Of a stretch of DNA of 64,000 nucleotides, positions 52,972 through 62,233 are shown one piece after another. The translations under genes and the position numbers were made by a program. Source of the stretch: an uncultured Methylocystaceae bacterium (GTDB taxonomy: Bacteria; Pseudomonadota; Alphaproteobacteria; Rhizobiales; Beijerinckiaceae); contig CAIQCB010000052.1 in the NCBI GenBank assembly GCA_903870245.1, forward strand, positions 62,001-126,000, in the 5' to 3' direction. Below the pieces are notes generated by a model. The model was given only the letters and a program-made list of their open reading frames with translations. It searched no databases and was not told the origin of the DNA. Within the stretch, counting starts at the first letter, position 1; each line of letters opens with the position of its first letter.

Positions 52972-55938
52972 ATGGCGCGTCTGGAAACCGATGGCGGCGC
53001 AGGACCGGCGGGGTCCCGGTCGGCGCAAAACGAGTCTTTTCTCAACACTTCCTTCCTTCAGGGCGCGAACGCCGTCTATATCGAAGGCCTGCTTTCGGCC
53101 TTCGCCGCCGATCCGGCGAGCGTCAGCCCGGAGTGGCGAAACTTCTTCGCCGACATGGGCGTGACGCCGGCCAGCCTGCGACCAAGCTGGGCCCGCGACG
53201 ACTGGCCGACGACCGCCAGCGACGACTGGACCGGGGCCCTCACCGGCGAGGGCGGCGGGTCCTCGGTCGCCAAGGCCCCGCCGATCGCCGCGCCTGTCGT
53301 TGCTACGCCCGAGGACGTCCAGCGGGCGACGCGCGACTCCGTGCGCGCGCTGATGATGATTCGCGCCTATCGCATGCGCGGCCATCTGCACGCCAACCTC
53401 GATCCGCTCGGCCTGGAACAGCGCCAGGATCACGGCGAACTCGATCCTGCGACCTACGGATTCACCGACGCCGACTACGACCGCAAAATCTTCATCGACG
53501 GCGTGCTGGGACTGCAATACGCCACGATCTTCGAGATGGTGACGATCCTGCGTCGCACCTACTGCGGCGCGATCGGTTTTGAATTCATGCACATCTCCAA
53601 TCCGGCGGAGAAAGCCTGGCTACAGGCGCGGATTGAAGGGCCGGAAAAGGAAATCGTCTTTACCGAAAAAGGCCGGCTGGCGATTCTCAACAAGCTGACC
53701 GAGGCCGAAGGATTCGAAAAGTTTCTCGACGTCAAATACACCGGCACGAAACGCTTCGGCCTCGATGGCGCCGAGTCCATCGTTCCGGCGCTTGAACAGA
53801 TTATCAAGCGCGGCGGCGCGCTGGGCGTGCAGGAAATCGTTCTCGGCATGGCGCATCGCGGTCGATTGAATATCCTGTGCCAGGTGATGGCGAAGCCGCA
53901 CCGCGCGCTGTTTCACGAATTCAAGGGCGGTTCGTTTTTGCCTGACGAGGTCGAGGGGTCGGGCGACGTCAAATATCATCTTGGCGCTTCATCCGATCGC
54001 GCTTTCGACGACAACAAGGTGCATTTATCGCTCACTGCGAACCCGTCGCATCTTGAAATCGTCGATCCCGTGGTGCTGGGCAAGGTGCGCGCCAAGCAGG
54101 ATCAGCATGGCGGCGATCGCCGCACCGTGATGCCATTGCTGATTCATGGCGACGCCGCATTCGCGGGACAGGGCGTCGTAGCTGAATGTTTCGGCCTCTC
54201 CGGCCTGAAAGGCCATCGCACCGGCGGCTCTTTGCATTTCATCATCAACAATCAGATCGGCTTCACGACCTATCCGAGGTTCTCGCGGTCGTCGCCCTAT
54301 CCCTCCGACGTCGCAAAAATGGTCGAGGCGCCGATTTTCCACGTCAATGGCGACGATCCGGAAGCCGTAGTGTTCGCCGCCCGCGTCGCCACCGAATTCC
54401 GCCAGCAATTCCAGAAGCCGGTGGTCATCGACATGTGGTGCTACCGCCGATTCGGCCATAACGAAGGCGATGAGCCGGGCTTCACGCAGCCGTTGATGTA
54501 TAAAAAAATACGCGGCCACAAAACGACTCTGAACATCTACGGCGAGAAACTCGTCGGCGAGGGCCTGATCACCCAACAGGGCTTCGACGAGATGAAAGCC
54601 GGTTGGCGCGCGCATCTCGAAACGGAGATGGAGGCCAGCCAGACCTACAAACCCAACAAGGCCGACTGGCTGGATGGTCGCTGGGCCGGTCTGAAGCCGG
54701 GCTATCAAACCTCGGAGGCGGAGCGACGCGGCCAGACAGGCGTCGCTATCGACCATCTACGCGACATCGGTCAGAGAATCACCGAAATCCCTGCGACATT
54801 CAATGTTCACAAAACCATCCGCCGCTTTCTCGACACGCGGCGCGAGGCCATCGCGCAGGATGGTCCGATCGACTGGGCGACCGCCGAAGCGCTGGCCTTT
54901 GCGACCTTGCTGGGCGAAGGGCGCGGCGTGCGCCTGTCGGGACAAGATTGCGAACGCGGCACCTTCTCCCAGCGCCACAGCGTTCTGATCGATCAGGAAA
55001 CGGAAGCGCGTTATTTGCCGCTCGATCATGTCGCGCCGACGCAGGGCCGTTTCGAAGTCATCAATTCGATGCTGTCGGAAGAGGCGGTGCTGGGCTTCGA
55101 ATATGGATATTCTCTCGCCGAACCGGATACGCTGGTGCTTTGGGAAGCCCAGTTCGGCGACTTCGCAAATGGCGCGCAGGTGGTGTTTGACCAGTTCCTT
55201 TCGGCCGGCGAACGCAAATGGCTGCGCATGTCGGGTCTCGTCTGCCTCCTGCCGCATGGCTACGAAGGGCAGGGGCCGGAGCATTCCTCGGCGCGTCTCG
55301 AACGTTATCTGCAATTGTGCGCCGAAGATAACATGCAGGTCGCCAATTGTTCGACGCCGGCCAATTATTTTCACATCTTGCGCCGTCAACTCCATCGCAA
55401 CATGCGCAAGCCGCTGGTATTGATGACGCCGAAGTCGCTTTTGCGCCACAAGCGATGCGTCTCGCGGCTCGGCGAATTCGGAACGGCGGCGACTTTCCAG
55501 CGAATCCTGCTCGACGACGCCGATATGACGCCGACGCAAACCTCGTCCCTGAAACCGGACGCGGCCATCCGGCGCGTGATCCTGTGCTCCGGCAAGGTCT
55601 ATTACGATCTTCTTGAAGAGCGGGAGAAACGCGGGATCGACGATGTGTATTTGCTGCGCATCGAGCAGCTTTATCCCTTCCCGGCGAAAGGGCTGGTCAC
55701 GGCTTTATCGCGTTTCAAGAACGCCGATGTCGTCTGGTGCCAGGAAGAGCCGCGCAACATGGGCGCATGGTTCTTCGTTGAATCCTACGTCGAATGGGCG
55801 CTGACGCAGTTCGATGGCAAGGCCCATCGGCCACGCTACGCCGGGCGTCCCGCCTCCGCCTCAACGGCGACGGGCACCATGGCCAAACATCTCGCGCAAC
55901 TGCGCGCCTTCCTCGACGAGGCGTTCGCCACGGCCTGA
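52972..55938 (+). CDS. sucA: 2-oxoglutarate dehydrogenase E1 component
   Basis: 988 residues from ATG 52972 (GAGAGAAG upstream); a TTG nine codons earlier is less likely. NTSFLQGANAVYIEGL at the start, GMAHRGRLNIL, GDAAFAGQG (ThDP pocket) and PHGYEGQGPEHSSARLER, split PHGYEGQGPEHS / SARLER, are E1o signatures. It decarboxylates 2-oxoglutarate and passes the succinyl group to SucB, 28 bases downstream. Confidence 0.98.
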   Translation: MARLETDGGAGPAGSRSAQNESFLNTSFLQGANAVYIEGLLSAFAADPASVSPEWRNFFADMGVTPASLRPSWARDDWPTTASDDWTGALTGEGGGSSVAKAPPIAAPVVATPEDVQRATRDSVRALMMIRAYRMRGHLHANLDPLGLEQRQDHGELDPATYGFTDADYDRKIFIDGVLGLQYATIFEMVTILRRTYCGAIGFEFMHISNPAEKAWLQARIEGPEKEIVFTEKGRLAILNKLTEAEGFEKFLDVKYTGTKRFGLDGAESIVPALEQIIKRGGALGVQEIVLGMAHRGRLNILCQVMAKPHRALFHEFKGGSFLPDEVEGSGDVKYHLGASSDRAFDDNKVHLSLTANPSHLEIVDPVVLGKVRAKQDQHGGDRRTVMPLLIHGDAAFAGQGVVAECFGLSGLKGHRTGGSLHFIINNQIGFTTYPRFSRSSPYPSDVAKMVEAPIFHVNGDDPEAVVFAARVATEFRQQFQKPVVIDMWCYRRFGHNEGDEPGFTQPLMYKKIRGHKTTLNIYGEKLVGEGLITQQGFDEMKAGWRAHLETEMEASQTYKPNKADWLDGRWAGLKPGYQTSEAERRGQTGVAIDHLRDIGQRITEIPATFNVHKTIRRFLDTRREAIAQDGPIDWATAEALAFATLLGEGRGVRLSGQDCERGTFSQRHSVLIDQETEARYLPLDHVAPTQGRFEVINSMLSEEAVLGFEYGYSLAEPDTLVLWEAQFGDFANGAQVVFDQFLSAGERKWLRMSGLVCLLPHGYEGQGPEHSSARLERYLQLCAEDNMQVANCSTPANYFHILRRQLHRNMRKPLVLMTPKSLLRHKRCVSRLGEFGTAATFQRILLDDADMTPTQTSSLKPDAAIRRVILCSGKVYYDLLEEREKRGIDDVYLLRIEQLYPFPAKGLVTALSRFKNADVVWCQEEPRNMGAWFFVESYVEWALTQFDGKAHRPRYAGRPASASTATGTMAKHLAQLRAFLDEAFATA

Positions 55939-55966
55939 GGCTGGATTTTTTGACTGAGAGACGTTC

Positions 55967-57208
55967 ATGACCGACATCCGCGTTCCGACACTCGGCGAGT
56001 CCGTGACCGAAGCCACGATCGGCAAGTGGTTCAAAAAAGCCGGCGACGCGGTCACGGCGGACGAGGTGCTCGCCGAACTCGAAACCGACAAGGTGACGCT
56101 GGAAGTCAACGCCCCCGCCAGCGGCGTTCTGGCCGACATCGCCTTCAGGGAGGGCGAGACCGTGACCCCCGGCGCTCTTCTCGGCCAGATCGTCGAAGGC
56201 GCCGCGAGCGGATCGAAGCCGCCGCCGGCGACAGCCTCGACGCCTGCCGCGCCGGCGGTCGCCCCGATCGTGACGCCCCCCGCCGCTCCTGTGGCCATCG
56301 CCTCTGCGCCGGCGCCCGGACAGGCGCCGGAAACTGGTCCGGCCATGCCGCCGTCGCCGGCCGCAGCCAAGATCGCCATTGAGAGAGGCGTCGATGTCGC
56401 CCAGATCGCCGGAAGCGGCAAGCGTGGGCAGGCGCTGAAGTCAGACGTGCTTGCCGCCGCGTCGGCCGCCCCGATTGCGCTACGCCCGTCGCCCGCGACA
56501 GGGGACGCCGGCCGCGAGGAGCGGGTGAAAATGACCCGGCTGCGCCAGACCATCGCGCGGCGGCTGAAAGAAGCGCAAACCGCCGCCGCCATGCTGACGA
56601 CCTTCAACGAGGTCGATATGTCGGCGCTGATCGCCATGCGCGCCAGCTACAAGGATCTCTTCGAGAAAAAACACGGCGTGAAGCTCGGCTTTATGGGGTT
56701 TTTCGTCAAGGCCTGCTGCCAGGCGCTGGAGGAGATTCCGGCCGTCAACGCCGAAATCGACGGACCGGATATTATTTACAAGCATTTTTGCCACGTTGGC
56801 GTGGCGGTCGGAACCGACAGGGGTCTTGTCGTGCCGGTGGTTCGGGACGCCGACCGTCTCTCGCTCGCCGAGATTGAGAAAACCATCGCGGCGCTGGGCA
56901 AGAAAGCCAGGGAAGGGTCGCTCGACATCTCAGACCTGCAAGGCGGCACCTTCACGATTTCCAATGGCGGCGTTTACGGTTCATTGATGTCGACGCCGAT
57001 CCTCAACGCGCCGCAATCCGGCATTCTCGGCATGCACAAGATTCAGGAGCGCCCGGTCGCCATCGACGGAAAAATCGAGATCCGCCCAATGATGTATCTC
57101 GCGCTTTCCTACGATCATCGCATCGTTGACGGCAAGGAAGCGGTGACATTTCTGGTGCGGGTCAAGGAAATTCTGGAGGACCCGGCGCGGCTGGCGCTCG
57201 GAGTGTAA
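55967..57208 (+). CDS. sucB: dihydrolipoamide succinyltransferase (E2)
   Basis: 413 residues. The lipoyl domain (1-80) carries [11 protein letters not shown] with the lipoyl-Lys at about 42; a Pro/Ala linker leads to the E3-binding domain ([20 protein letters not shown]) and the catalytic domain with [12 protein letters not shown] near the end. It transfers succinyl from E1 to CoA. The E3 gene lpd, often next, is not here. Confidence 0.98.
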   Translation: MTDIRVPTLGESVTEATIGKWFKKAGDAVTADEVLAELETDKVTLEVNAPASGVLADIAFREGETVTPGALLGQIVEGAASGSKPPPATASTPAAPAVAPIVTPPAAPVAIASAPAPGQAPETGPAMPPSPAAAKIAIERGVDVAQIAGSGKRGQALKSDVLAAASAAPIALRPSPATGDAGREERVKMTRLRQTIARRLKEAQTAAAMLTTFNEVDMSALIAMRASYKDLFEKKHGVKLGFMGFFVKACCQALEEIPAVNAEIDGPDIIYKHFCHVGVAVGTDRGLVVPVVRDADRLSLAEIEKTIAALGKKAREGSLDISDLQGGTFTISNGGVYGSLMSTPILNAPQSGILGMHKIQERPVAIDGKIEIRPMMYLALSYDHRIVDGKEAVTFLVRVKEILEDPARLALGV

Positions 57209-57320
57209 CATGCCCGGGCCCCTTACAATGGCTGCTGGCCATGCACATTTCCAGCTCCAGACAGGGCCCCGGACGGGGTGAGAGACGGGCTTGCCGAAGG
57301 GAAGCCCAGAGGAGCAGACA

Positions 57321-57590
57321 ATGGAGCCCAAATTCAATATTGCGCACGCGGCGCCGGCGCTTTCGCCTGAACAGTTTGCGCATCTGGGCGATGGGATGAT
57401 CGCCTATGTGAAGCCGATGCGGTCAGAGGATATTTGCCGCCTATACCCGGATGCCCCGGATGTGGGGCCTGGCCTCACGGTGTTTGCGCTGATTGGCGCG
57501 AACGGCGCGCCGATCTCCATTGCGGACTCGCCGCAGGGCGCGCTTGGCAGCGCCCGCGAACACGATCTGCGAACGGTCAGCCTGCACTGA
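57321..57590 (+). CDS. DUF1150 family protein
   Basis: 89 residues from ATG 57321 (GAGGAG upstream). FAHLGDGMIAYVKPMRSEDI and FALIGANGAPISIADS are the DUF1150 pattern. In other alphaproteobacteria it often follows a small heat-shock protein; none is seen here. Function unknown. Converges with the PBP1A gene 34 bases on. Confidence 0.85.
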   Translation: MEPKFNIAHAAPALSPEQFAHLGDGMIAYVKPMRSEDICRLYPDAPDVGPGLTVFALIGANGAPISIADSPQGALGSAREHDLRTVSLH

Positions 57591-57624
57591 TACGGTTCGG
57601 CCGCCCTGTCGGCGGATCGGCTTA

Positions 57625-59976
57625 TCAGCCGCCGCCGAACAGACTATCAAAAATAGTTCGATTGCGCGTTGGCGCGCCGCGCCGCGTCGCCGGGGCGGGT
57701 ATCGCTCCGACATTCGGAATATCCTCAGGCGGGAGCAATTCCTCCGCTTCGCGCGCAACTCTGGAGTGAACCGGCCGATGCGCTGTGGTCGACTGCGAAG
57801 CGGGCGACGAATTGTCGCCGACCAGACTCGCCGGCGGACGCGGGGAAGACGTCGGCGTTGCGGCCGCGGTCTGGTCGCGCGGCGCGCGATCCCCCGAGGC
57901 CCGTCGGGGTTTTGGCGGGGGGACGACGGCCTGCTCTGGCGTTTCCGTCGTCGCTTCGGACCCAGCAGGGCCATTCAGAATGCCGATCAGCTCATCCAGC
58001 GGCTTGACGATCGGTCTGGCGATGTCCTGAAAGGCGATAGCGTCGGAACGCCACGCCCCGGACGGCAAAGCGACGGGATCAAGGCCCGCATGGGCGGCGG
58101 TCATGTAACGGGACCAGATCTCGACCGGCATGTTGCTGCCGGAGGCTTTTTTCGTCGGCGAATTATCGTCGTTGCCCAGCCAGACGCCGGTCACAAGATG
58201 GCTTGTGTAGCCGATGAACCACGCATCGCGGAAATCCTGGCTGGTGCCGGTTTTGCCTGCGGCCTGCCAGCCCGGCAGATCGGCCTTGCGCGCTGTGCCG
58301 GTCGCCAGCGTCTCCTGCATCATGGCGTTCATCATCGCCACATATTGCGGCTCGACGACGCGACCGAGGCTCGAAGCGTCATCCCGGTAAAGCGCTCGAC
58401 CAGCCGCCGTCGTCACGCGCGAAATGATTCGCGGCTGCACGCCGACGCCGCCATTGGCGAAAGGCGCATAGGCCGTGACGATCTCCAGCGGCGTGACCTC
58501 CGAGGTGCCAAGGGCGATGGAGGGATTGACCTGCAGATCGGATTTGACGCCCAGTCGATGCGCCGTCTTCACGACGTTTTTCGCGCCGACTTCAAGCCCG
58601 ACGCGCACGGCGACAGTGTTCAGCGACATCGCCAGCGCGCGCGTCAGCGTCACGGGTCCCTGATAGTCGCGGTGGTAATTCTCCGGCTGCCAGCCCTTGA
58701 TGTTGAGCGGCGCGTCCTCGCGCAAGGTGTCGGGGGTGAGACCATGCTCCAGCCCCGCAAGATAGACGAAGGGCTTGAACGAGGAGCCCGGCTGTCGTTT
58801 TGCTGACACGGCGCGATTGAATTGACTGCGCGCATAATCGCGTCCTCCGACCAGCGCCCGGATCGCCCCGTCAGGCTCGATCGACACCAGCGCCCCCTGC
58901 GTCACGCCGAATTTTTCGCCCTTGAGGTCGAGTTCCGCAGTCAGCGCGTTTTCCGCCGACATCTGTAAATTGCGATCGACGGTCGTCCAGACGACGATGT
59001 CCTCGTCAATCGCCCCGACGGTTGTATCGAGCACGTCCATAACATAATCGGCGACATAATTGATTGATCCGCCACTGGTCGCCTGTTTCGTCTGGGCTGG
59101 CTCGGCGAGCGCCCGTTTCGCCTGCGTTTCGCTGATGTGCCCTTCCTGCGCCATGGCGGTTATCACCTGGGCGGCGCGTTCAGCTGCGCCTTCGGGGTTG
59201 CGGTCCGGCGCGAGCTTGCTGGGCGCTTTCATGAGCCCGGCGAGCACCGCCGCCTCGGAGAGGCTCGCCTCGCGGGCCGAATGGCCGAAGTAATGCTGCG
59301 TCGCCGCCTCGACGCCATAGGCCCCGCCGCCGAAATAAACGCGGTTGAGATAAAGTTCGAGAATTTGGTCCTTCGAGAACTTGTGCTCCAGCCAGAGCGC
59401 GAGAATGACCTCCTGAATTTTGCGCGACACCGTGCGCTCCTGTGTGAGGAACAGGTTTTTCGCCAGCTGTTGCGTCAGGGTCGAGCCGCCCTGCATTCCG
59501 CCGCGTCCGATGAGATTGTTGACGACGGCGCGGCCGACGCCGACCGGATCAAGCCCCCAATGCGTATAGAAGCGCCGGTCCTCAATGGCCACGAACGCCT
59601 TGGGAAGGTAGGCGGGCAGATCCGCGAGCCGAATCGCCGCGCCGCCGGTGTCGCCGCGATTGGCCAGCGGCGCCCCGTCGGTCGCGAGAATGGCGATGTT
59701 AGGCGGACGTTTCGGGATCGCCAGTTGATCGATGGGCGGCAGTTTTGAGCCATAGTAGACCGCCAGCCCCGCCCCGGCGATGGCCCCCCACAACGAGAGC
59801 GTGATCGTCCAGTAAATCAGGCTTCCCAGCAACGAGCCGGATCGGCGCGGCGGAGCCCGGCGACGGGGCGGCCGGGCGCGGCGACGCGACGCCCTCGGAT
59901 CGATGCGGATTTCGCCGTCCCAATCGTCATCGTCGTCGTAAAATCGAGGTTCGCGACGTTTGTCGTTGCGCGCCAT
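57625..59976 (-). CDS. mrcA: class A penicillin-binding protein 1A
   Basis: 783 residues. A charged cytoplasmic head rich in Arg/Asp, one membrane helix (about 52-77), a GT51 glycosyltransferase domain (AIEDRRFYTHWGLDP, catalytic Glu ~132; GGSTLTQQLAKNL), and a transpeptidase domain with SSFKP (SxxK), SLN and KTGTS; the tail is Pro/Ala-rich. It polymerises and cross-links peptidoglycan. Minus strand, divergent from dnaN. Confidence 0.95.
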   Translation of the reverse strand: MARNDKRREPRFYDDDDDWDGEIRIDPRASRRRARPPRRRAPPRRSGSLLGSLIYWTITLSLWGAIAGAGLAVYYGSKLPPIDQLAIPKRPPNIAILATDGAPLANRGDTGGAAIRLADLPAYLPKAFVAIEDRRFYTHWGLDPVGVGRAVVNNLIGRGGMQGGSTLTQQLAKNLFLTQERTVSRKIQEVILALWLEHKFSKDQILELYLNRVYFGGGAYGVEAATQHYFGHSAREASLSEAAVLAGLMKAPSKLAPDRNPEGAAERAAQVITAMAQEGHISETQAKRALAEPAQTKQATSGGSINYVADYVMDVLDTTVGAIDEDIVVWTTVDRNLQMSAENALTAELDLKGEKFGVTQGALVSIEPDGAIRALVGGRDYARSQFNRAVSAKRQPGSSFKPFVYLAGLEHGLTPDTLREDAPLNIKGWQPENYHRDYQGPVTLTRALAMSLNTVAVRVGLEVGAKNVVKTAHRLGVKSDLQVNPSIALGTSEVTPLEIVTAYAPFANGGVGVQPRIISRVTTAAGRALYRDDASSLGRVVEPQYVAMMNAMMQETLATGTARKADLPGWQAAGKTGTSQDFRDAWFIGYTSHLVTGVWLGNDDNSPTKKASGSNMPVEIWSRYMTAAHAGLDPVALPSGAWRSDAIAFQDIARPIVKPLDELIGILNGPAGSEATTETPEQAVVPPPKPRRASGDRAPRDQTAAATPTSSPRPPASLVGDNSSPASQSTTAHRPVHSRVAREAEELLPPEDIPNVGAIPAPATRRGAPTRNRTIFDSLFGGG

Positions 59977-60207
59977 TCAAGCCGCCCAAAGCGTCCGCAC
60001 GCGATTTGCGGCGGACTTTCCTGAACGCCCACCCTTAGGCGCGACGATTTAAGGGCCGGTTAAACCGACGCGAAGCTGGGGTCAAAACCATCCGCCGGCG
60101 AGTTTTTCACAGCCGAAAGTCCCGCGCCTCTTGCGATTCGCCCCCCCCTCCGCCACAGTTTTTATCCGCGCGGCGTCGCCGCGCGCGAATGCGGAAGATG
60201 TCTGGCG

Positions 60208-61326
60208 ATGAAGGTCACGATCGAGAGAGCGGCCCTTTTGCGGGCGTTGGGTCATGTTCACCGCGTTGTTGAACGGCGAACGACCATTCCGATCCTGGCC
60301 AATGTGCTGATCGACGCGCGAGACGGCGCGTTGACGCTCAAGGCGACCGATCTCGATCTCGAAGTGACGGAGAAGACCGTCGCCGACGTCGGCGATGCGG
60401 GCGCGACGACCCTTCCCGCCCATACGCTCTACGACATTGTTCGCAAGCTTCCGGAAGGCGCGCAGGTCTCGCTCGACGGCGGCGGCGAAACCGGACAGCT
60501 GACGCTGCGCTCCGGCCGTTCGCGATTCAATCTGCAAAGTCTGCCGGAAAGCGACTTCCCGGACGTTACGTCGGGCGACTTCAGCCATCGTTTCAGCCTG
60601 TCTCCGGCAGACCTGAAACGCCTGATCGGCAAGACCCAATTCGCCATCTCCAGCGAGGAGACGCGGTATTACCTCAACGGCATCTATATCCACACGCTGG
60701 AGGTCGATGGCCAACCGATGTTGCGCGCGGTGGCGACCGACGGCCACCGTCTCGCCCGGCTGGAGCTCCCGGCGCCGGAAGGCTCCAGCGGCATGCCCGG
60801 CGTGATCCTGCCGCGCAAGGCGGTCGCGGAGGTTCAGCGATTGATCGAGGACGCGCAGGGCGATGTCAGCATCGAACTCTCCGCCAACAAAATGCGCTTC
60901 TCCTTCGGCGACGCGCTGCTCACCACGAAATTGATCGACGGGACCTTCCCCGACTACGCGCGCGTCATACCGACGGGCAACGACAAACAGCTTACGGTCG
61001 ATCGCGACGTGTTCGAGAAGGCTGTCGACCGGGTGTCGACGATTTCCTCCGAACGGGGCCGGGCGGTGAAACTGGCGCTGACCGAGGGCAAGCTGACGCT
61101 CTCGGTCACCAACCCCGATCAGGGGTCGGCGATCGAAGAGATTGAGGCCGACTACGATGGCCCACCCCTGGATATCGGCTTTAACGCTCGTTACCTCCTG
61201 GATATTTCGCAACAGCTCGACAGCGACACTACCCTGTTCAAACTGGCCGATCCGGGCGCGCCGACGCTGATCCAGGACCGTAACGGGGCAAATGCGCTCT
61301 ATGTTTTGATGCCGATGCGCGTCTGA
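60208..61326 (+). CDS. dnaN: DNA polymerase III beta subunit (sliding clamp)
   Basis: 372 residues, three clamp domains. MKVTIERAALLRALGHV at the start, TIPILANVLIDA, AISSEETRYYLNGI, and the C-terminal ANALYVLMPMRV are typical. It tethers polymerases to DNA. Usually found in dnaA-dnaN-recF; here it stands between PBP1A and envelope genes, without dnaA, recF or a DnaA-box cluster. Confidence 0.97.
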   Translation: MKVTIERAALLRALGHVHRVVERRTTIPILANVLIDARDGALTLKATDLDLEVTEKTVADVGDAGATTLPAHTLYDIVRKLPEGAQVSLDGGGETGQLTLRSGRSRFNLQSLPESDFPDVTSGDFSHRFSLSPADLKRLIGKTQFAISSEETRYYLNGIYIHTLEVDGQPMLRAVATDGHRLARLELPAPEGSSGMPGVILPRKAVAEVQRLIEDAQGDVSIELSANKMRFSFGDALLTTKLIDGTFPDYARVIPTGNDKQLTVDRDVFEKAVDRVSTISSERGRAVKLALTEGKLTLSVTNPDQGSAIEEIEADYDGPPLDIGFNARYLLDISQQLDSDTTLFKLADPGAPTLIQDRNGANALYVLMPMRV

Positions 61327-61349
61327 GCAAGCCATTGCAAAGCGCCGGA

Positions 61350-62165
61350 ATGCCGGATTTTTTCCATCATCTGCGTTTCTGGATCATCGCCGCTCTATTC
61401 CTTGGCGTTGCGATTGGTTTCCTGTCGCGCGGATGGCCTGGCCGCGAACGCCGGCTGCGCTGGCTGTCCTGGACCGGTCTCGCCGCCCTTGCCGGCCTGC
61501 TCGCTCTGGCGTTGGGCGCGGCGCAAGCGCCGCCCGCGTTCTACCTCGGGGCCGCCCTCGCCGCCTTTATCGCTTACTTGCTTGGCGCCGCCTTCGGGGC
61601 CATGACCGCCGGCGGGGATCTGCGCGCAAACGACGGCTGGGCGCTGGGTCTACTCCCGCTGGCGCTGTTGTGGTGGGGCGCGTCTGTCACCGGCGTGCCC
61701 GAGTATCTCAGCCAAATGGAGTCTGCGGTCAGAGTGGCCCAGACGAACAGGAACTTTCCCTCCTCGCCCGCCGTGACGGCCCCGACGCCAGGCGGCAACA
61801 TTCCCTCTGCGGCGACAGCCGGGAACAATTCCGATATCGACTGCCGGCGAGCCCTTGCCGCCGCAATCGCCGCAGGTCCGATGCGATTTCAACCCGGCAG
61901 GGCCGCTATTCACGGCTCCTTCGCCCAGGCGCTCGACGCGGCGGCGAGCGTCATACGCGATTGTCCCGCAGGAGACCTGGAGGTATCCGCGCAGGGAGAC
62001 GCCCCCGGCCCGGAAAGTCAGGCGCTTGCGCGCCGGCGCGCCGAAGCGATCGTTCGCTATCTCAATCGCGAGGGACTGGACCATCGCCGGGCGATCGTTG
62101 CGGATACGGAGCCGACGAACAGCCTTGAGCCCGGAGCGATTAGCCTCGGCGTCCGAAAATTCTGA
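61350..62165 (+). CDS. four-helix membrane protein with OmpA-like C-terminal domain
   Basis: 271 residues from ATG 61350. Four hydrophobic segments (about 8-135: IIAALFLGVAIGFL, LAALAGLLALALGAA, YLGAALAAFIAYLLGAAFGA, and LLPLALLWWGASV) precede a periplasmic region ending in an OmpA-like fold, with FQPGRAAIHGSFAQALDAA and QALARRRAEAIVRYLNREG. OmpA-like domains bind peptidoglycan, so this is likely an inner-membrane protein tethered to the wall. It starts 24 bases after dnaN. Confidence 0.75.
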   Translation: MPDFFHHLRFWIIAALFLGVAIGFLSRGWPGRERRLRWLSWTGLAALAGLLALALGAAQAPPAFYLGAALAAFIAYLLGAAFGAMTAGGDLRANDGWALGLLPLALLWWGASVTGVPEYLSQMESAVRVAQTNRNFPSSPAVTAPTPGGNIPSAATAGNNSDIDCRRALAAAIAAGPMRFQPGRAAIHGSFAQALDAAASVIRDCPAGDLEVSAQGDAPGPESQALARRRAEAIVRYLNREGLDHRRAIVADTEPTNSLEPGAISLGVRKF

Positions 62166-62233
62166 CGCTGCGCCCAAATCGGACCCGAATTCGCCCTCAT
62201 GATCGCGGTCATCTCGAAACAGGGACGCGCGGC

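Noticed and set aside
57493-61335. Frames of 437 and 417 codons opposite PBP1A and dnaN
   Set aside because: Antisense shadows; their translations are His/Arg-rich and unlike any family.
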